Shown in pieces: positions 52,326 through 60,741 of a stretch of 64,000 bases of DNA. Where the stretch lies: contig JBJHBJ010000002.1 of NCBI GenBank assembly GCA_050485425.1, positions 62,001 to 126,000 of the forward strand, written 5' to 3'. The position numbers and the translations under genes were made by a program. The DNA is from LSCE01 sp050485425. Its GTDB lineage: Bacteria > Pseudomonadota > Gammaproteobacteria > Nitrococcales > Aquisalimonadaceae. The first letter of the stretch is position 1. Every line of letters starts with the position of its first letter. The notes beneath the pieces were generated by a model. It was not told where the DNA came from and ran no database searches. It saw only the letters and a list, made by a program, of their open reading frames with translations.

Positions 52326-52889
52326 ATGGAACGAATCTGCGTGTATTGCGGCTCCCGTGCCGGCACTGATCCCGCTTACGGGGATGCTGCGAGAGCGCTG
52401 GGGCGGTGCCTGGCCGAACGGGGTGTGGGGCTGGTCTACGGCGGTGCCAGCGTCGGCCTGATGGGGGTGATTGCCGATGCCGTGCTGGATGCCGGTGGTG
52501 AGGTTGTCGGTGTGATTCCGCAACTGCTGGTGGACAAGGAGGTCGCCCATCCGGGCGTGTCCCAATTGCACGTGGTGGACGGCATGCATGCGCGCAAGGC
52601 GCTGATGGCCGAGTTCTCGGATGGGTTCATTGCCATGCCGGGGGGGCTGGGTACATTGGAGGAACTCTTCGAGATGCTTACCTGGGGGCAACTGGGCATG
52701 CACAACAAGCCGTGCGGTGCGCTGAGTGTGGACGGATACTATGCCCCCCTGGTGCAGTTTCTTGACCAGGCGGTCTCCGCCGGGTTCGTTCGCCCGGAGC
52801 ACCGGCGCCTGCTGACGGTTGAGTCGGAACCGGATTCGCTGCTGGACGCGCTGGAACGCCGCATGGTCAAGACCGGCGCCGGCGGGTGA
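52326..52889 (+). CDS. LOG-family Rossmann-fold protein (nucleoside 5'-monophosphate phosphoribohydrolase type)
   Basis: This 187-residue protein has the Rossmann start ICVYCGSRAGTDPAYGDAAR, GLVYGGASVGLMGVIAD near residue 38, MHARKALMAEFSDGFIAMPG and the LOG motif PGGLGTLEELFEMLTWGQLG. Such enzymes release the base from nucleotides, for example cytokinin riboside monophosphate or AMP. The bacterial substrate is often unknown. The ATG at 52326 begins the family N-terminus. Confidence 0.92.
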   Translation: MERICVYCGSRAGTDPAYGDAARALGRCLAERGVGLVYGGASVGLMGVIADAVLDAGGEVVGVIPQLLVDKEVAHPGVSQLHVVDGMHARKALMAEFSDGFIAMPGGLGTLEELFEMLTWGQLGMHNKPCGALSVDGYYAPLVQFLDQAVSAGFVRPEHRRLLTVESEPDSLLDALERRMVKTGAGG

Positions 52890-52989
52890 CGCGACTCACA
52901 GACAGTGTCGCCCGGATGACACACGCGTAGACAGAGCGGTATACTTCCTGAGAAGCGCATCATAACCATAAGCAGTGGGAGGAGACGCC

Positions 52990-53562
52990 GTGAGCAATGC
53001 GACAAGTACGCGTCGGGACCAGCTACTGGAGACCGCCACCGACCTTTTCTACCGCAACGGTTGCCACACGACCGGCATCGACCGGATTCTCGCCGAGGCC
53101 GGCGTGGCGAAGATGACGCTCTACAAGCATTTCAAGTCCAAGGAAAACCTCGTGCTGGCCGCTGCGGAGCGTTTCAACGAGAAGCTGAAGGAGGAATTCG
53201 AGGAGGCTGTCGAGGCGGAGAACCTGCCTCCCCGGGAGCGCCTGTTGATCATGTTCGATTTCATGGACAAGTGGGTGCGTCGGGACGATTTCTGCGGCTG
53301 CCCCTCCATCAATCTGGCGGTCCAGTACCCCGATGCCGCTCACCCCATCCACCAGGCGACCTCCACGCACAAACAGACCCGGGTGGAATACGTGACCGAA
53401 CTGGCCGAGAAAGCCGGTGCCCGCGATCCGGTCGCACTGGCAACGCAACTGGTGCTGCTGATCGAAGGTGCCACGGTGATGATGCAGATCACCCGGGATC
53501 TGTCGGTGGTCGCGCAGGCCAGAAAAGCGGCTGAAACGCTGATCGATGCCGCAATGGACTGA
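52990..53562 (+). CDS. TetR-family transcriptional regulator
   Basis: This 190-residue repressor-type protein has the helix-turn-helix TTGIDRILAEAGVAKMTLYK followed by HFKSKENLVLAA at residues about 28-60 and a helical ligand domain with DDFCGCPSINLAVQYPD near residue 100. The two Cys in FCGCPS could be structural or redox-active. The GTG at 52990 is preferred because gggaggag lies upstream; another GTG lies 15 bases earlier. Target genes are not evident. Confidence 0.9.
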   Translation: MSNATSTRRDQLLETATDLFYRNGCHTTGIDRILAEAGVAKMTLYKHFKSKENLVLAAAERFNEKLKEEFEEAVEAENLPPRERLLIMFDFMDKWVRRDDFCGCPSINLAVQYPDAAHPIHQATSTHKQTRVEYVTELAEKAGARDPVALATQLVLLIEGATVMMQITRDLSVVAQARKAAETLIDAAMD

Positions 53563-53580
53563 GCGCCGTGTCCGTGCGGC

Positions 53581-53784
53581 TCAGACCAGCATGACCAGCA
53601 CGAAGACGAATAGCGCCACGATGAAGATCGGGAGCAGCGCGCCGCGCCAGTCCTTTTCTTCCTGTTCTTCCGCGCGCTTCATCGAGGCGCGGATGCCGGG
53701 CAGGAACCACATGACCAGCAAGGCTGCGCCGATGCCGATGATGACGAGTTCCCAGGTGGCCATGTTGGGGTTCATGGAAAACAA
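53581..53784 (-). CDS. Small two-helix membrane protein
   Basis: This protein of up to 67 residues has two membrane helices (WELVIIGIGAALLVMWFLP and LLPIFIVALFVFVLVMLV) joined by a charged loop (KRAEEQEEKDW). Three ATGs lie close together at the start (53784, 53775, 53763) and the true one is uncertain. I recall similar small proteins in other Gammaproteobacteria but no function. It converges with the TetR gene. Confidence 0.7.
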   Translation of the reverse strand: MFSMNPNMATWELVIIGIGAALLVMWFLPGIRASMKRAEEQEEKDWRGALLPIFIVALFVFVLVMLV

Positions 53785-53906
53785 GCAACCTTTCTGACGA
53801 TGGTGCGATGGGCCCGCGGACGGGCTGGCCCGTCGCGAGCATGAACGTTCATTCTACTGCGGGACGGAGCCTGCTGCAGTCATCGGCTTTGGAGGGGAGA
53901 CGACAG

Positions 53907-54227
53907 ATGGTGCTGGCATTGGTTTTTGCAGCTTCCTGGGGTGCCTGGCGCTTGTCATCCTGCGGCCGCCGACAGCGCGACCGTTTCGTGCTGCGCTGGG
54001 TTGCCGCTGTCAGCGCCTTGCTGGCCGTGGCCACGGCGCTGTTTCCCGACTTGCTGCCCGTACTGCATCTCTGGCTTGTTGCGGTGGCCGCCGGGGCCTT
54101 GATGCTCTGGGTCCTTGGCCTCGGGCCGGTACGGCTGCGAGAGCCTGGCAGCGCCGCGCGGCAGCGCATGCTGGCGGAGTCTCTCGCCGTCCTTGTTGTC
54201 GCCTGGCTGTTGCTGTTTTTTCTCTGA
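53907..54227 (+). CDS. Small membrane protein of unknown function
   Basis: This 106-residue protein is hydrophobic with about four helices (including WVAAVSALLAVATALFPDLL, HLWLVAVAAGALMLWVLGLG and LAVLVVAWLLLFFL). A gaggggag ribosome site precedes the ATG at 53907. The family is not recognised. The strong hydrophobic pattern supports a real gene, though a chance open frame cannot be ruled out. Confidence 0.55.
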   Translation: MVLALVFAASWGAWRLSSCGRRQRDRFVLRWVAAVSALLAVATALFPDLLPVLHLWLVAVAAGALMLWVLGLGPVRLREPGSAARQRMLAESLAVLVVAWLLLFFL

Positions 54228-54539
54228 ATTCCTTTTCCTGCATGCCTTGACGGCGGGCTTTTCGTGGTCCATGCCTTAAAAGGGGAGCGTGCGCGGCCTT
54301 CCGCAACAGCTGTTTTTCCGTTGTTTTCAGTGTGCTGCTGCATGGCGGTGCGTTCCTTGGGGGGCGTCGATTCTTTCTGCCTGCGGCTGATGGAGACGGC
54401 AGCTCCCGCCAAAGGCCCGTCATTGCTATCCGGAGGGCCTGGTGTGGTGCCGGTTGCGCCGCTGTCGGAGCCGGTGCCACGGAGACGCTGCGCCGGTGAT
54501 CCGATGACGTTCGTCGGTTCAGCATAGAAGCGTGGAGTA
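54228..54539. other. Gene-free region before the RRM gene
   Basis: This 312-base stretch shows no convincing gene. It probably holds the promoter and leader of the RNA-binding protein gene. No palindrome, repeat or RNA gene was recognised. Confidence 0.5.
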
Positions 54540-54842
54540 ATGGTCGTGCTGAAGACGATTTATGTAGGAAATCTCCCCTATACCTCCACAGAGGAAGAGG
54601 TGCGTGCCTTGTTTGAAGCGCACGGAGAAGTGCGCTCCGTCAAACTGATCAACGATCGCGAAACCGGGCGGCCGCGCGGTTTCGGGTTCGTGGAAATGCC
54701 TTCGCCGGATGCGGAAGCGGCGATTGCCGCCTTGAACGGACAGGAAATGGGAGGGCGAACGCTGCGCATCAACGAGGCGCGTGCAAGGCATGGCGGGCCG
54801 CGCCTGCGTCGGGCCGATGCCGGCGCCCATCGCGCCTCTTGA
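54540..54842 (+). CDS. RRM-domain RNA-binding protein
   Basis: This 100-residue protein is a single RNA recognition motif: RNP2 IYVGNLPYTSTEEEV at residues 7-21, RNP1 GRPRGFGFVEM at about 43-53 and IAALNGQEMGGRTLRINEAR near 66. A short basic tail follows (HGGPRLRRADAG). Bacterial RRM proteins of this kind bind RNA and are often cold- or stress-induced. A gtggagt ribosome site precedes the ATG. Confidence 0.93.
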   Translation: MVVLKTIYVGNLPYTSTEEEVRALFEAHGEVRSVKLINDRETGRPRGFGFVEMPSPDAEAAIAALNGQEMGGRTLRINEARARHGGPRLRRADAGAHRAS

Positions 54843-54876
54843 CGTCTGCCATCGTCCTCCATTAAAACCCTTCCAC

Positions 54877-54901
54877 GAGGCAGGGAGCTTTTCCCTGCCT
54901 C
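54877..54901 (+). terminator. Perfect 10-bp hairpin after the RRM gene
   Basis: gaggcaggga pairs perfectly with tccctgcctc across a gcttt loop, 35 bases after the RRM stop and 16 bases before the next start. It lacks a T run on the plus strand, so it may be a leaky terminator or a leader structure for the next gene. Confidence 0.5.
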
Positions 54902-54916
54902 CCAACCGGAACCTGC

Positions 54917-56029
54917 ATGATTCGACCTGCCACGCTAGAAGACCTGCCCGCACTCCTGAATCTCGAGTACCGCTGTTTCAAGAGCGATCGGCTGAACCGC
55001 CGGAACTTCCGGCATCTGCTAACCCGCGGCCATGCGGCGATGCTGGTGGACGAGCGCGACGGTGTGCTGGCGGGCTATGTGCTGGTGTTGTTCCGCCGGG
55101 GTATTTCGCTGGCCAGAATCTACTCCATCGCCACCGCGCCGGAATTCCGCGGCCTGGGGGTGGCCGCGGGGCTGGTCAAGGCCGCCGAGCAGGCTGCTGT
55201 GGACGAGGGGGCCATCGAGATGCGCCTGGAGGTCCGTGAGGACAATGCCGCCTCCCAGGCCATGTTCGAAAGCCTGGGTTACCAGGCTTTTGGCGTGCAT
55301 GCCGGCTACTACGAGGATGCTGTTGACGCGGTGCGCTACCATCGTTACCTGGCGCGGCATCTCGACCCCTCGCTGGCCCGCGTGCCTTATTACCGCCAGA
55401 CACTGGACTTCACGTGTGGTCCGGCCAGCCTGATGATGGCCATGAAGGCGCTTCGTCCGGAACTGACGCTGGACCGCCGGCTGGAACTGCGCATCTGGCG
55501 GGAGTCCACCACGGTGTTCATGACTGCCGGCCATGGCGGCTGCGGGCCGCACGGCCTGGCGCTGGCCGCCTATCATCGCGGGTTCGGCGCCAGCCTCTAT
55601 CTGAAGCAGGACGGGCCGATGTTCGTGGAGTCCGTGCGCAGCGAGGAAAAAAAGCAAGTCCTGCAACTGGTGCAGGAGGATTTCATCGATGAAATCGAGC
55701 GGCTGGGCCTGCCGGTGACCGTGGGCAGCGCCCGGGTCGAGGACCTCGAGCAGGCTTTCCGGCGTGGCGGCATTCCCATCGTCCTGATCAGTTCATACCG
55801 CATCTACCGGGAGAAATTCCCGCATTGGGTGGTACTCACCGGGTTCGACGAACGTTATGTGTATGTCACAGACCCCTACGTGGATGAGGAAGCAGGCAAG
55901 ACGGTAACGGATTGTGTGAACATGCCGATTCCCCGTGCGGATTTCGACCGTATGGCGCGTTATGGCCGCTCCGGCCAGCGCGCGGTGGTCATTGTTCAGC
56001 GGCGTCGCCAGAAAAGGAGCAGCGATTGA
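54917..56029 (+). CDS. GNAT acetyltransferase fused to a C39-like cysteine peptidase
   Basis: This 370-residue protein joins two domains. Residues 1-145 form a RimI-like GNAT fold with the acetyl-CoA loop APEFRGLGVAAGLV (near 75) and EVREDNAASQAMFESLGY (near 105). Residues 155-365 resemble a papain-like C39 peptidase: Cys167 in LDFTCGPASLMMAM, His303 in PHWVVLTGFD and Asp319 in YVTDPYVD make a plausible catalytic triad. The fusion is normally found beside RimK-like ligases, as here. The chemistry is unproven: it may process, acylate or recycle short peptides made by the ligase. Confidence 0.88.
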   Translation: MIRPATLEDLPALLNLEYRCFKSDRLNRRNFRHLLTRGHAAMLVDERDGVLAGYVLVLFRRGISLARIYSIATAPEFRGLGVAAGLVKAAEQAAVDEGAIEMRLEVREDNAASQAMFESLGYQAFGVHAGYYEDAVDAVRYHRYLARHLDPSLARVPYYRQTLDFTCGPASLMMAMKALRPELTLDRRLELRIWRESTTVFMTAGHGGCGPHGLALAAYHRGFGASLYLKQDGPMFVESVRSEEKKQVLQLVQEDFIDEIERLGLPVTVGSARVEDLEQAFRRGGIPIVLISSYRIYREKFPHWVVLTGFDERYVYVTDPYVDEEAGKTVTDCVNMPIPRADFDRMARYGRSGQRAVVIVQRRRQKRSSD

Positions 56030-56032
56030 GCC

Positions 56033-57523
56033 ATGGCAGAAGTGATTATCGTCGTCGAGGACTTGCGTGACTGGAAACCCTATTACCCCAGCGAACGGGT
56101 GATCACGGCGGACGACTACCTGTTTGGCAACCAGGGAGGCGCGCCTTCCGGCGCCCGAGTACTGAATCTGTGTCGCAGCTACAAGTACCTGAGTCTCGGG
56201 TACTATTGCTCGCTGCTGGCGGAAGCGCGCAACCACAAGGTGATCCCCACCGTCCGCACCATCAACGACCTCAGCCATCGGGCCATCTACAGCCTGGAAA
56301 CCGAGGATCTGGACTCATCGCTGCAGAGGCTGATGCAGAAGGCGGGCACCTCGAAGGAGGACCGCTATGTGCTGGATATCTACTTCGGCAAGACCCGGGA
56401 CGCCGGGCTGGCGGATCTTGCCCGCCAGATCTTCGAGACCTTCACTGCACCGTTGCTGCGGGTGGAATTCCGCCACCAGGGAAAGTGGCGTATCAGTGGC
56501 ATCCGCTCGGGCGCCTTGCACAGGCTCGAAGAGGCTCAGGAGGACGTGTTCGCGGAGGCGTTGGACAGCTTCAGCCGGCATGTCTGGCGCAAGCAGCGTC
56601 AGCGTCGGCGATATCGTTACGACATGGCGATACTGCACGATCCCGAGGAAAAACTGCCGCCGTCCAATCCGCGTGCGCTCAAGAGTTTCGTCCGTGTGGG
56701 CAAGAGCCTGGGCATCGATGTGGAGCTGATCGAAAAGCGGGATTTCGCCCAGCTGGGCGAATACGATGCCTTGCTGATCCGCGAGACCACCGCGATTTCC
56801 GACCACACCTACCGTTTCGCCAAGAAGGCGGAAAGCGAAGGGCTGGTGGTGATGGACGATCCCAACTCCATTCTCCGGTGCACGAACAAGGTGTACCTGG
56901 CGGATCTGCTGCGCACGAACAACATTGCCACGCCGAAAACGCGCATCCTCCACCATGCCCGACCCGGTGATCTGCAGCAACTCGGCGACGAACTCGGTTT
57001 CCCGATGGTGCTGAAGATTCCGGACGGGTCCTTCTCCCGCGGTGTCATCAAGGTTGAGAGCCCGGACCGGCTGCGCAGTGCCGCTGACGAGCTGTTCCGC
57101 CGTTCGGACCTGATCCTGGCCCAGGAATTCCTGTTCACCGAATACGACTGGCGGATTGGCGTGCTCAACCGGAAGCCGATCTTTGCCTGTCAGTACTACA
57201 TGTCCAAGGGGCATTGGCAGATTGTCGAGCACGGACCGAAAGGGCAGTTCAAGGAAGGTGGCGCGAAGACCTTCCCCACCACCGAGGCGCCGCAGGACGT
57301 GGTCCGGCTCGCCGTGAAGGCCGCCTCGTTGATCGGCGACGGTCTCTATGGGGTGGATATCAAGCAGACGGCCGAACGCCAGGTGATCATCGAGGTCAAC
57401 GACAACCCCAATCTGGACGCCGGCGTCGAGGATGCCTACCTGAAGGACGACCTCTACCGGATCATTCTGGAGGAGTTTCTCCGTCGTCTGGAGCGCAAGC
57501 GCATGGCTCTGGGGCAGGCATGA
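56033..57523 (+). CDS. RimK-like ATP-grasp ligase with N-terminal RLAN domain
   Basis: This 496-residue protein has an N-terminal domain of about 200 residues (RimK-like ATP-grasp N-terminal type) that begins VIIVVEDLRDWKPYYPSE and contains NLCRSYKYLSLGYYCSLLAE. A C-terminal ATP-grasp fold follows, with FPMVLKIPDGSFSRGVIKVE near residue 322 and the metal-binding VDIKQTAERQVIIEVNDNPN near 445. Such enzymes form amide bonds between amino acids or onto a peptide. It starts 3 bases after the GNAT-peptidase gene and overlaps the lipoprotein gene by 4 bases. The substrate is unknown. Confidence 0.9.
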   Translation: MAEVIIVVEDLRDWKPYYPSERVITADDYLFGNQGGAPSGARVLNLCRSYKYLSLGYYCSLLAEARNHKVIPTVRTINDLSHRAIYSLETEDLDSSLQRLMQKAGTSKEDRYVLDIYFGKTRDAGLADLARQIFETFTAPLLRVEFRHQGKWRISGIRSGALHRLEEAQEDVFAEALDSFSRHVWRKQRQRRRYRYDMAILHDPEEKLPPSNPRALKSFVRVGKSLGIDVELIEKRDFAQLGEYDALLIRETTAISDHTYRFAKKAESEGLVVMDDPNSILRCTNKVYLADLLRTNNIATPKTRILHHARPGDLQQLGDELGFPMVLKIPDGSFSRGVIKVESPDRLRSAADELFRRSDLILAQEFLFTEYDWRIGVLNRKPIFACQYYMSKGHWQIVEHGPKGQFKEGGAKTFPTTEAPQDVVRLAVKAASLIGDGLYGVDIKQTAERQVIIEVNDNPNLDAGVEDAYLKDDLYRIILEEFLRRLERKRMALGQA

Positions 57524-57924
57524 AGGGGTTGCCAAGCCTGCTGATCGCTGGTTTGCTGTTGACAGGGTGCCAGTCGGCGCCGCCCCCGGATCCGCCGGAG
57601 GGGAGGTTTCCCGACGCTGCCGCCGGCGGTGGAGCGAAACCGGGCCTCAGCGACTATCACCGGCGGCGTCTCCAGCGTCTGGGTCTGGAGAATCCGGAAC
57701 AGGATCTGGCGGCCGATCTGGCCGGACGCCCGGCATTGATCGAGGCGGTTCCCGTGCTGGGCGGCCGTATGTATTTCGTTGCCGACGAGATCCATGTCCT
57801 GACCGGGAAATGGGTGCTGGCAACCTTCGAGGATGGTCACATACGCGGCCATATGCTGCTGGAGTACAACGTCAACGAGGGCGGGGATATCCACTGGCGT
57901 CCCCTGATCAGCGATGTCGACTAA
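57520..57924 (+). CDS. Predicted lipoprotein downstream of the RimK-like ligase
   Basis: This 134-residue protein has a lipoprotein signal (LPSLLIAGLLLTGC, Cys being the acylated residue), a Pro-rich linker and a folded part containing GRMYFVADEIHVLTGKWVLA and HIRGHMLLEYNVNEGGDIHW. I do not recognise it. It overlaps the ligase by 4 bases and the L,D-transpeptidase by 11 bases, so all are translated as a unit. It may hold the system at the inner or outer membrane. Confidence 0.75.
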   Translation: MKGLPSLLIAGLLLTGCQSAPPPDPPEGRFPDAAAGGGAKPGLSDYHRRRLQRLGLENPEQDLAADLAGRPALIEAVPVLGGRMYFVADEIHVLTGKWVLATFEDGHIRGHMLLEYNVNEGGDIHWRPLISDVD

Positions 57925-59617
57925 GAAAAACCTGCTTTTCCCGAGCCAACTGCATTGGATTCCGCTTCTGGCGCTGCTGATTCTGCTGGCCGGTGCCGCC
58001 GGCACGGCTGCGGCCCAGGATGATCCGCTGCGGGAAGCCTTGCGCTATCGGCTGGAGTCCATTCCGCCGGATCGGCCTCTGGTTTCCGGGCCGGATCCGA
58101 TCCTCGGCTCGCAGGCGGTGCGGCGGTTTTACGAGCAACGGCTGTATCGCCCCGCCTGGGTGGATGAGGACGGCCAGACGCCATTGGCGGAGCAGTTGCT
58201 ACGCGCGCTGGAACATGCGCGGCGGGAGGGCATGAATCCCCTCGACTACCAGAAGGAGTGGGTGGAGGATTCCCTGGCCCGCATCAAGGATCTGCGGGAG
58301 CGGGGTGCCGTGGAGCCCCGGCATCTGGTGGATATCGAGCTGCTGCTCAGCAGCACTTGGATGACGCTCGGCTCCCACAGCCTGCTCGGTCGTCTTGATC
58401 CGGAAACGGTCGATCCGCAATGGCGCATCCACCGGCGCGGCGGGGATCTGCACCTGCTGCTGGAGCAGGCCATCGAGGAGAGCGCCGTCTATCAGGGGCT
58501 GCGCGGCCTGCTGCCTCAGGACGTCGGTTATGCCCGCCTGCGCGAGGCGCTGGCGCGTTATCGCGGCATCGTGGACGACGGCGGCCTGGTGGAGGTGCCG
58601 GCCGGGCCCACCATGCGCCAGGGCGACCGGGGCGAGCGCATTGCGCTGATGCGCCAGCGGCTGATCCAGACCGGCGATCTGGAGGACAGCGACGTTGACG
58701 AGCCGGAGCGGTTCGATCGCGCACTCGATGGGGCTGTCCGCGCTTTCCAGACCCGGCACGGTCTGGAAGTGGACGGCCTGGTCGGGCGCAACACGCTGGC
58801 TGTGATGAACATTCCGGCCGAGCACCGCGTGCGCCAGATCATGGTCAACATGGAGCGCTGGCGCTGGATGCCGTCGGACCTGGGCGAGCGCTACATTCTG
58901 GTGAATATCGCCGGCTTCGAAATGATCGTGGTGGAGCAAGGGGAAACGGTGATCCGCCAGCGGGTGATCGTCGGCCGGGACTACCGCCAGACGCCGGTGT
59001 TCTCCGGGCGCATGACCTACCTGGTGCTGAATCCGTTCTGGGAGGTGCCCAACTCCATTGCCGTGCGGGATCTGCTGCCGCAACTGCGCCGGGATCCGGC
59101 CTATTTCGACCGCATGGGCTTCCAGCTGTTCCAGGGCTGGGGTGCCGGTCAGCAGCAGATCGACGCCAGTACGGTGGACTGGCATGCGCTGTCCGCGGCC
59201 CGGTTCCCGTATCGGTTCCGTCAGCAGCCGGGGCCGCTGAACGCGCTTGGCACGGTCAAGTTCATGTTTCCGAACCAGTATGCCGTCTACCTGCACGATA
59301 CCCCGTCACGGGATCTGTTCCAGCGGGCGGACCGGGCCTTCAGCTCCGGTTGCATTCGCGTCGAGCGGCCCGGCGAGCTGACCGAGTACCTGCTGGCCGA
59401 CAGCAGCCGCTGGACGCCTGCTGCCGTGCGCTCTGCCCTGGATTCGCGCCGGGAGCAGACCATCACGCTACCCCGACCGATTCCGGTGCACCTGCAGTAC
59501 ATGACCGCGTGGGTGGACAGGGAGGGCGTGGTGCACCTGCGTAATGATCTGTACAATCGCGATGCCCGCGTGGCGGATGCGTTGCAGGCACCTCCCAGGG
59601 TCATGGCCAATCTGTGA
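57914..59617 (+). CDS. YcbB-type L,D-transpeptidase
   Basis: This 567-residue exported enzyme forms or exchanges 3-3 peptide cross-links in peptidoglycan. It has a signal peptide (PLLALLILLAGAAGTAAAQ), a helical N-terminal scaffold, a peptidoglycan-binding domain (MRQGDRGERIALMRQRL near residue 234 to FQTRHGLEVDGLVGRNTLA near 278) and a catalytic YkuD domain with His461 in YLHDTPSRDLF and Cys480 in FSSGCIRVERP. The order matches E. coli LdtD/YcbB. It is translationally coupled to the lipoprotein gene. Confidence 0.94.
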   Translation: MSTKKNLLFPSQLHWIPLLALLILLAGAAGTAAAQDDPLREALRYRLESIPPDRPLVSGPDPILGSQAVRRFYEQRLYRPAWVDEDGQTPLAEQLLRALEHARREGMNPLDYQKEWVEDSLARIKDLRERGAVEPRHLVDIELLLSSTWMTLGSHSLLGRLDPETVDPQWRIHRRGGDLHLLLEQAIEESAVYQGLRGLLPQDVGYARLREALARYRGIVDDGGLVEVPAGPTMRQGDRGERIALMRQRLIQTGDLEDSDVDEPERFDRALDGAVRAFQTRHGLEVDGLVGRNTLAVMNIPAEHRVRQIMVNMERWRWMPSDLGERYILVNIAGFEMIVVEQGETVIRQRVIVGRDYRQTPVFSGRMTYLVLNPFWEVPNSIAVRDLLPQLRRDPAYFDRMGFQLFQGWGAGQQQIDASTVDWHALSAARFPYRFRQQPGPLNALGTVKFMFPNQYAVYLHDTPSRDLFQRADRAFSSGCIRVERPGELTEYLLADSSRWTPAAVRSALDSRREQTITLPRPIPVHLQYMTAWVDREGVVHLRNDLYNRDARVADALQAPPRVMANL

Positions 59618-59739
59618 TCTGCTGACCAGTACTGCCTGGTCGGTTGATCTATGATGGTTTGAGATGGTCGCCCGGCTGGGCGTCAGCGCTTCCTTAACCA
59701 TCCTTGCGGATGCGGCACCACCCGTTGCTGTGAGGTTCC

Positions 59740-60729
59740 GTGATCGTGTGCCCATTTTTCCTTCGCGTGCCGGTGTGCCGTGCCGTCGGCCTGTGCCTGC
59801 TGCTCGCGCTGGTTCTGTTCATGCCCTTGTCGGTGCTTGGTGCGCCTTCGGACGACAAACTGAGCTTCTCGGTCCGTTTCCGCGACGACATTACGCCCCA
59901 CCGCGTGTTCGGCGTGTTCGTCATGCCCGGAGAACGGCTTGAGCTGGAAGTGGTGCGCGGGCGGGAGGGCAATTTCCTGATGTCCGACCCCAGCGGGATT
60001 ACCCGTGTGACCGGCAAGGCCCGCTGGAACTGGGTATCGCCGCAGACCCCTGGATTGCACGTGCTTCGGGTGACGCGCCTGGATACGCAGGAAATCATGA
60101 CCCTGAACGTGTTCGTGAAGGTACCCGGCACCGAGGTACGGCAGGGGCGGGTCAATGGCTACCGGGTTGGCCATTATCCGCAGAAGCCGCTGCGCGGGCT
60201 CGCCGTGTACGAGCCGCCGCCGGGGTTTATCGAAGTGACGCCGTCCAACCAGTCGGTCCAGATCTCGCCGCACTTCACGTTGGGACAGTTCGTCTCCAAG
60301 CAGGGCGGGAATTACCCGCGCTACGTGGTGATCCGGGAGCGGCTGCTGCTGTTGCTGGAGGCGATTCTCGAAGAGGTGCGTGCCGAGGGGATTCCGGCGG
60401 AGACCCTGACCATCATGAGCGGTTTCCGCACACCCTGGTACAACTCCAGTATCGGGCAGGGCGAATACAGCCGGCATGTCTGGGGTGGGGCCGCGGACAT
60501 CTATATCGACCAGCGTGCTCCGTACGGTCGCATGGACGATCTGAACGGCGACGGTCGCAGCGACGTCAACGATGCCCGCCTGCTGGCAAGCATCGTGGAG
60601 CGGGTGCAGCGGCGCCGCGGGCCGGTCAGCTTCATGGGCGGGCTGGGGATCTATGGACCGAGGCCGCACCGCGGTCCCTTCGTGCACGTGGACGTGCGGG
60701 GGTTCGAGGCCCGTTGGGAGTATCCCTGA
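59740..60729 (+). CDS. Exported M15-type (YcbK/DUF882-like) peptidase with N-terminal beta domain
   Basis: This 329-residue protein has a signal peptide (GLCLLLALVLFMPLSVLG), a beta-rich domain (residues about 35-140) and a C-terminal peptidase of the M15/YcbK type. The zinc ligands are suggested by SRHVWGGAADIYI (His-x6-Asp) and FVHVDVRG. The insert LNGDGRSDVNDARLL resembles a Ca-binding loop. E. coli ycbB and ycbK are neighbours, and here too an L,D-transpeptidase gene lies just upstream, which supports a role in peptidoglycan turnover. The start is a GTG at 59740 with gaggt upstream. Confidence 0.85.
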   Translation: MIVCPFFLRVPVCRAVGLCLLLALVLFMPLSVLGAPSDDKLSFSVRFRDDITPHRVFGVFVMPGERLELEVVRGREGNFLMSDPSGITRVTGKARWNWVSPQTPGLHVLRVTRLDTQEIMTLNVFVKVPGTEVRQGRVNGYRVGHYPQKPLRGLAVYEPPPGFIEVTPSNQSVQISPHFTLGQFVSKQGGNYPRYVVIRERLLLLLEAILEEVRAEGIPAETLTIMSGFRTPWYNSSIGQGEYSRHVWGGAADIYIDQRAPYGRMDDLNGDGRSDVNDARLLASIVERVQRRRGPVSFMGGLGIYGPRPHRGPFVHVDVRGFEARWEYP

Positions 60730-60741
60730 TCAGTCAGGGAT
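60722..60741. terminator. Hairpin over two back-to-back stop codons
   Basis: atccctga pairs perfectly with tcagggat across a tcag loop. The stem and loop contain the stop codons of two converging genes (60727-60729 and 60730-60732), which have no bases between them. It may act in both directions, although it lacks T runs. Confidence 0.45.

Noticed and set aside
54264..54527. Open frame of 87 codons before the RRM gene
   Set aside because: It has no convincing ribosome site, no hydrophobic or domain pattern, and contains unusual Cys and Pro clusters typical of non-coding DNA.
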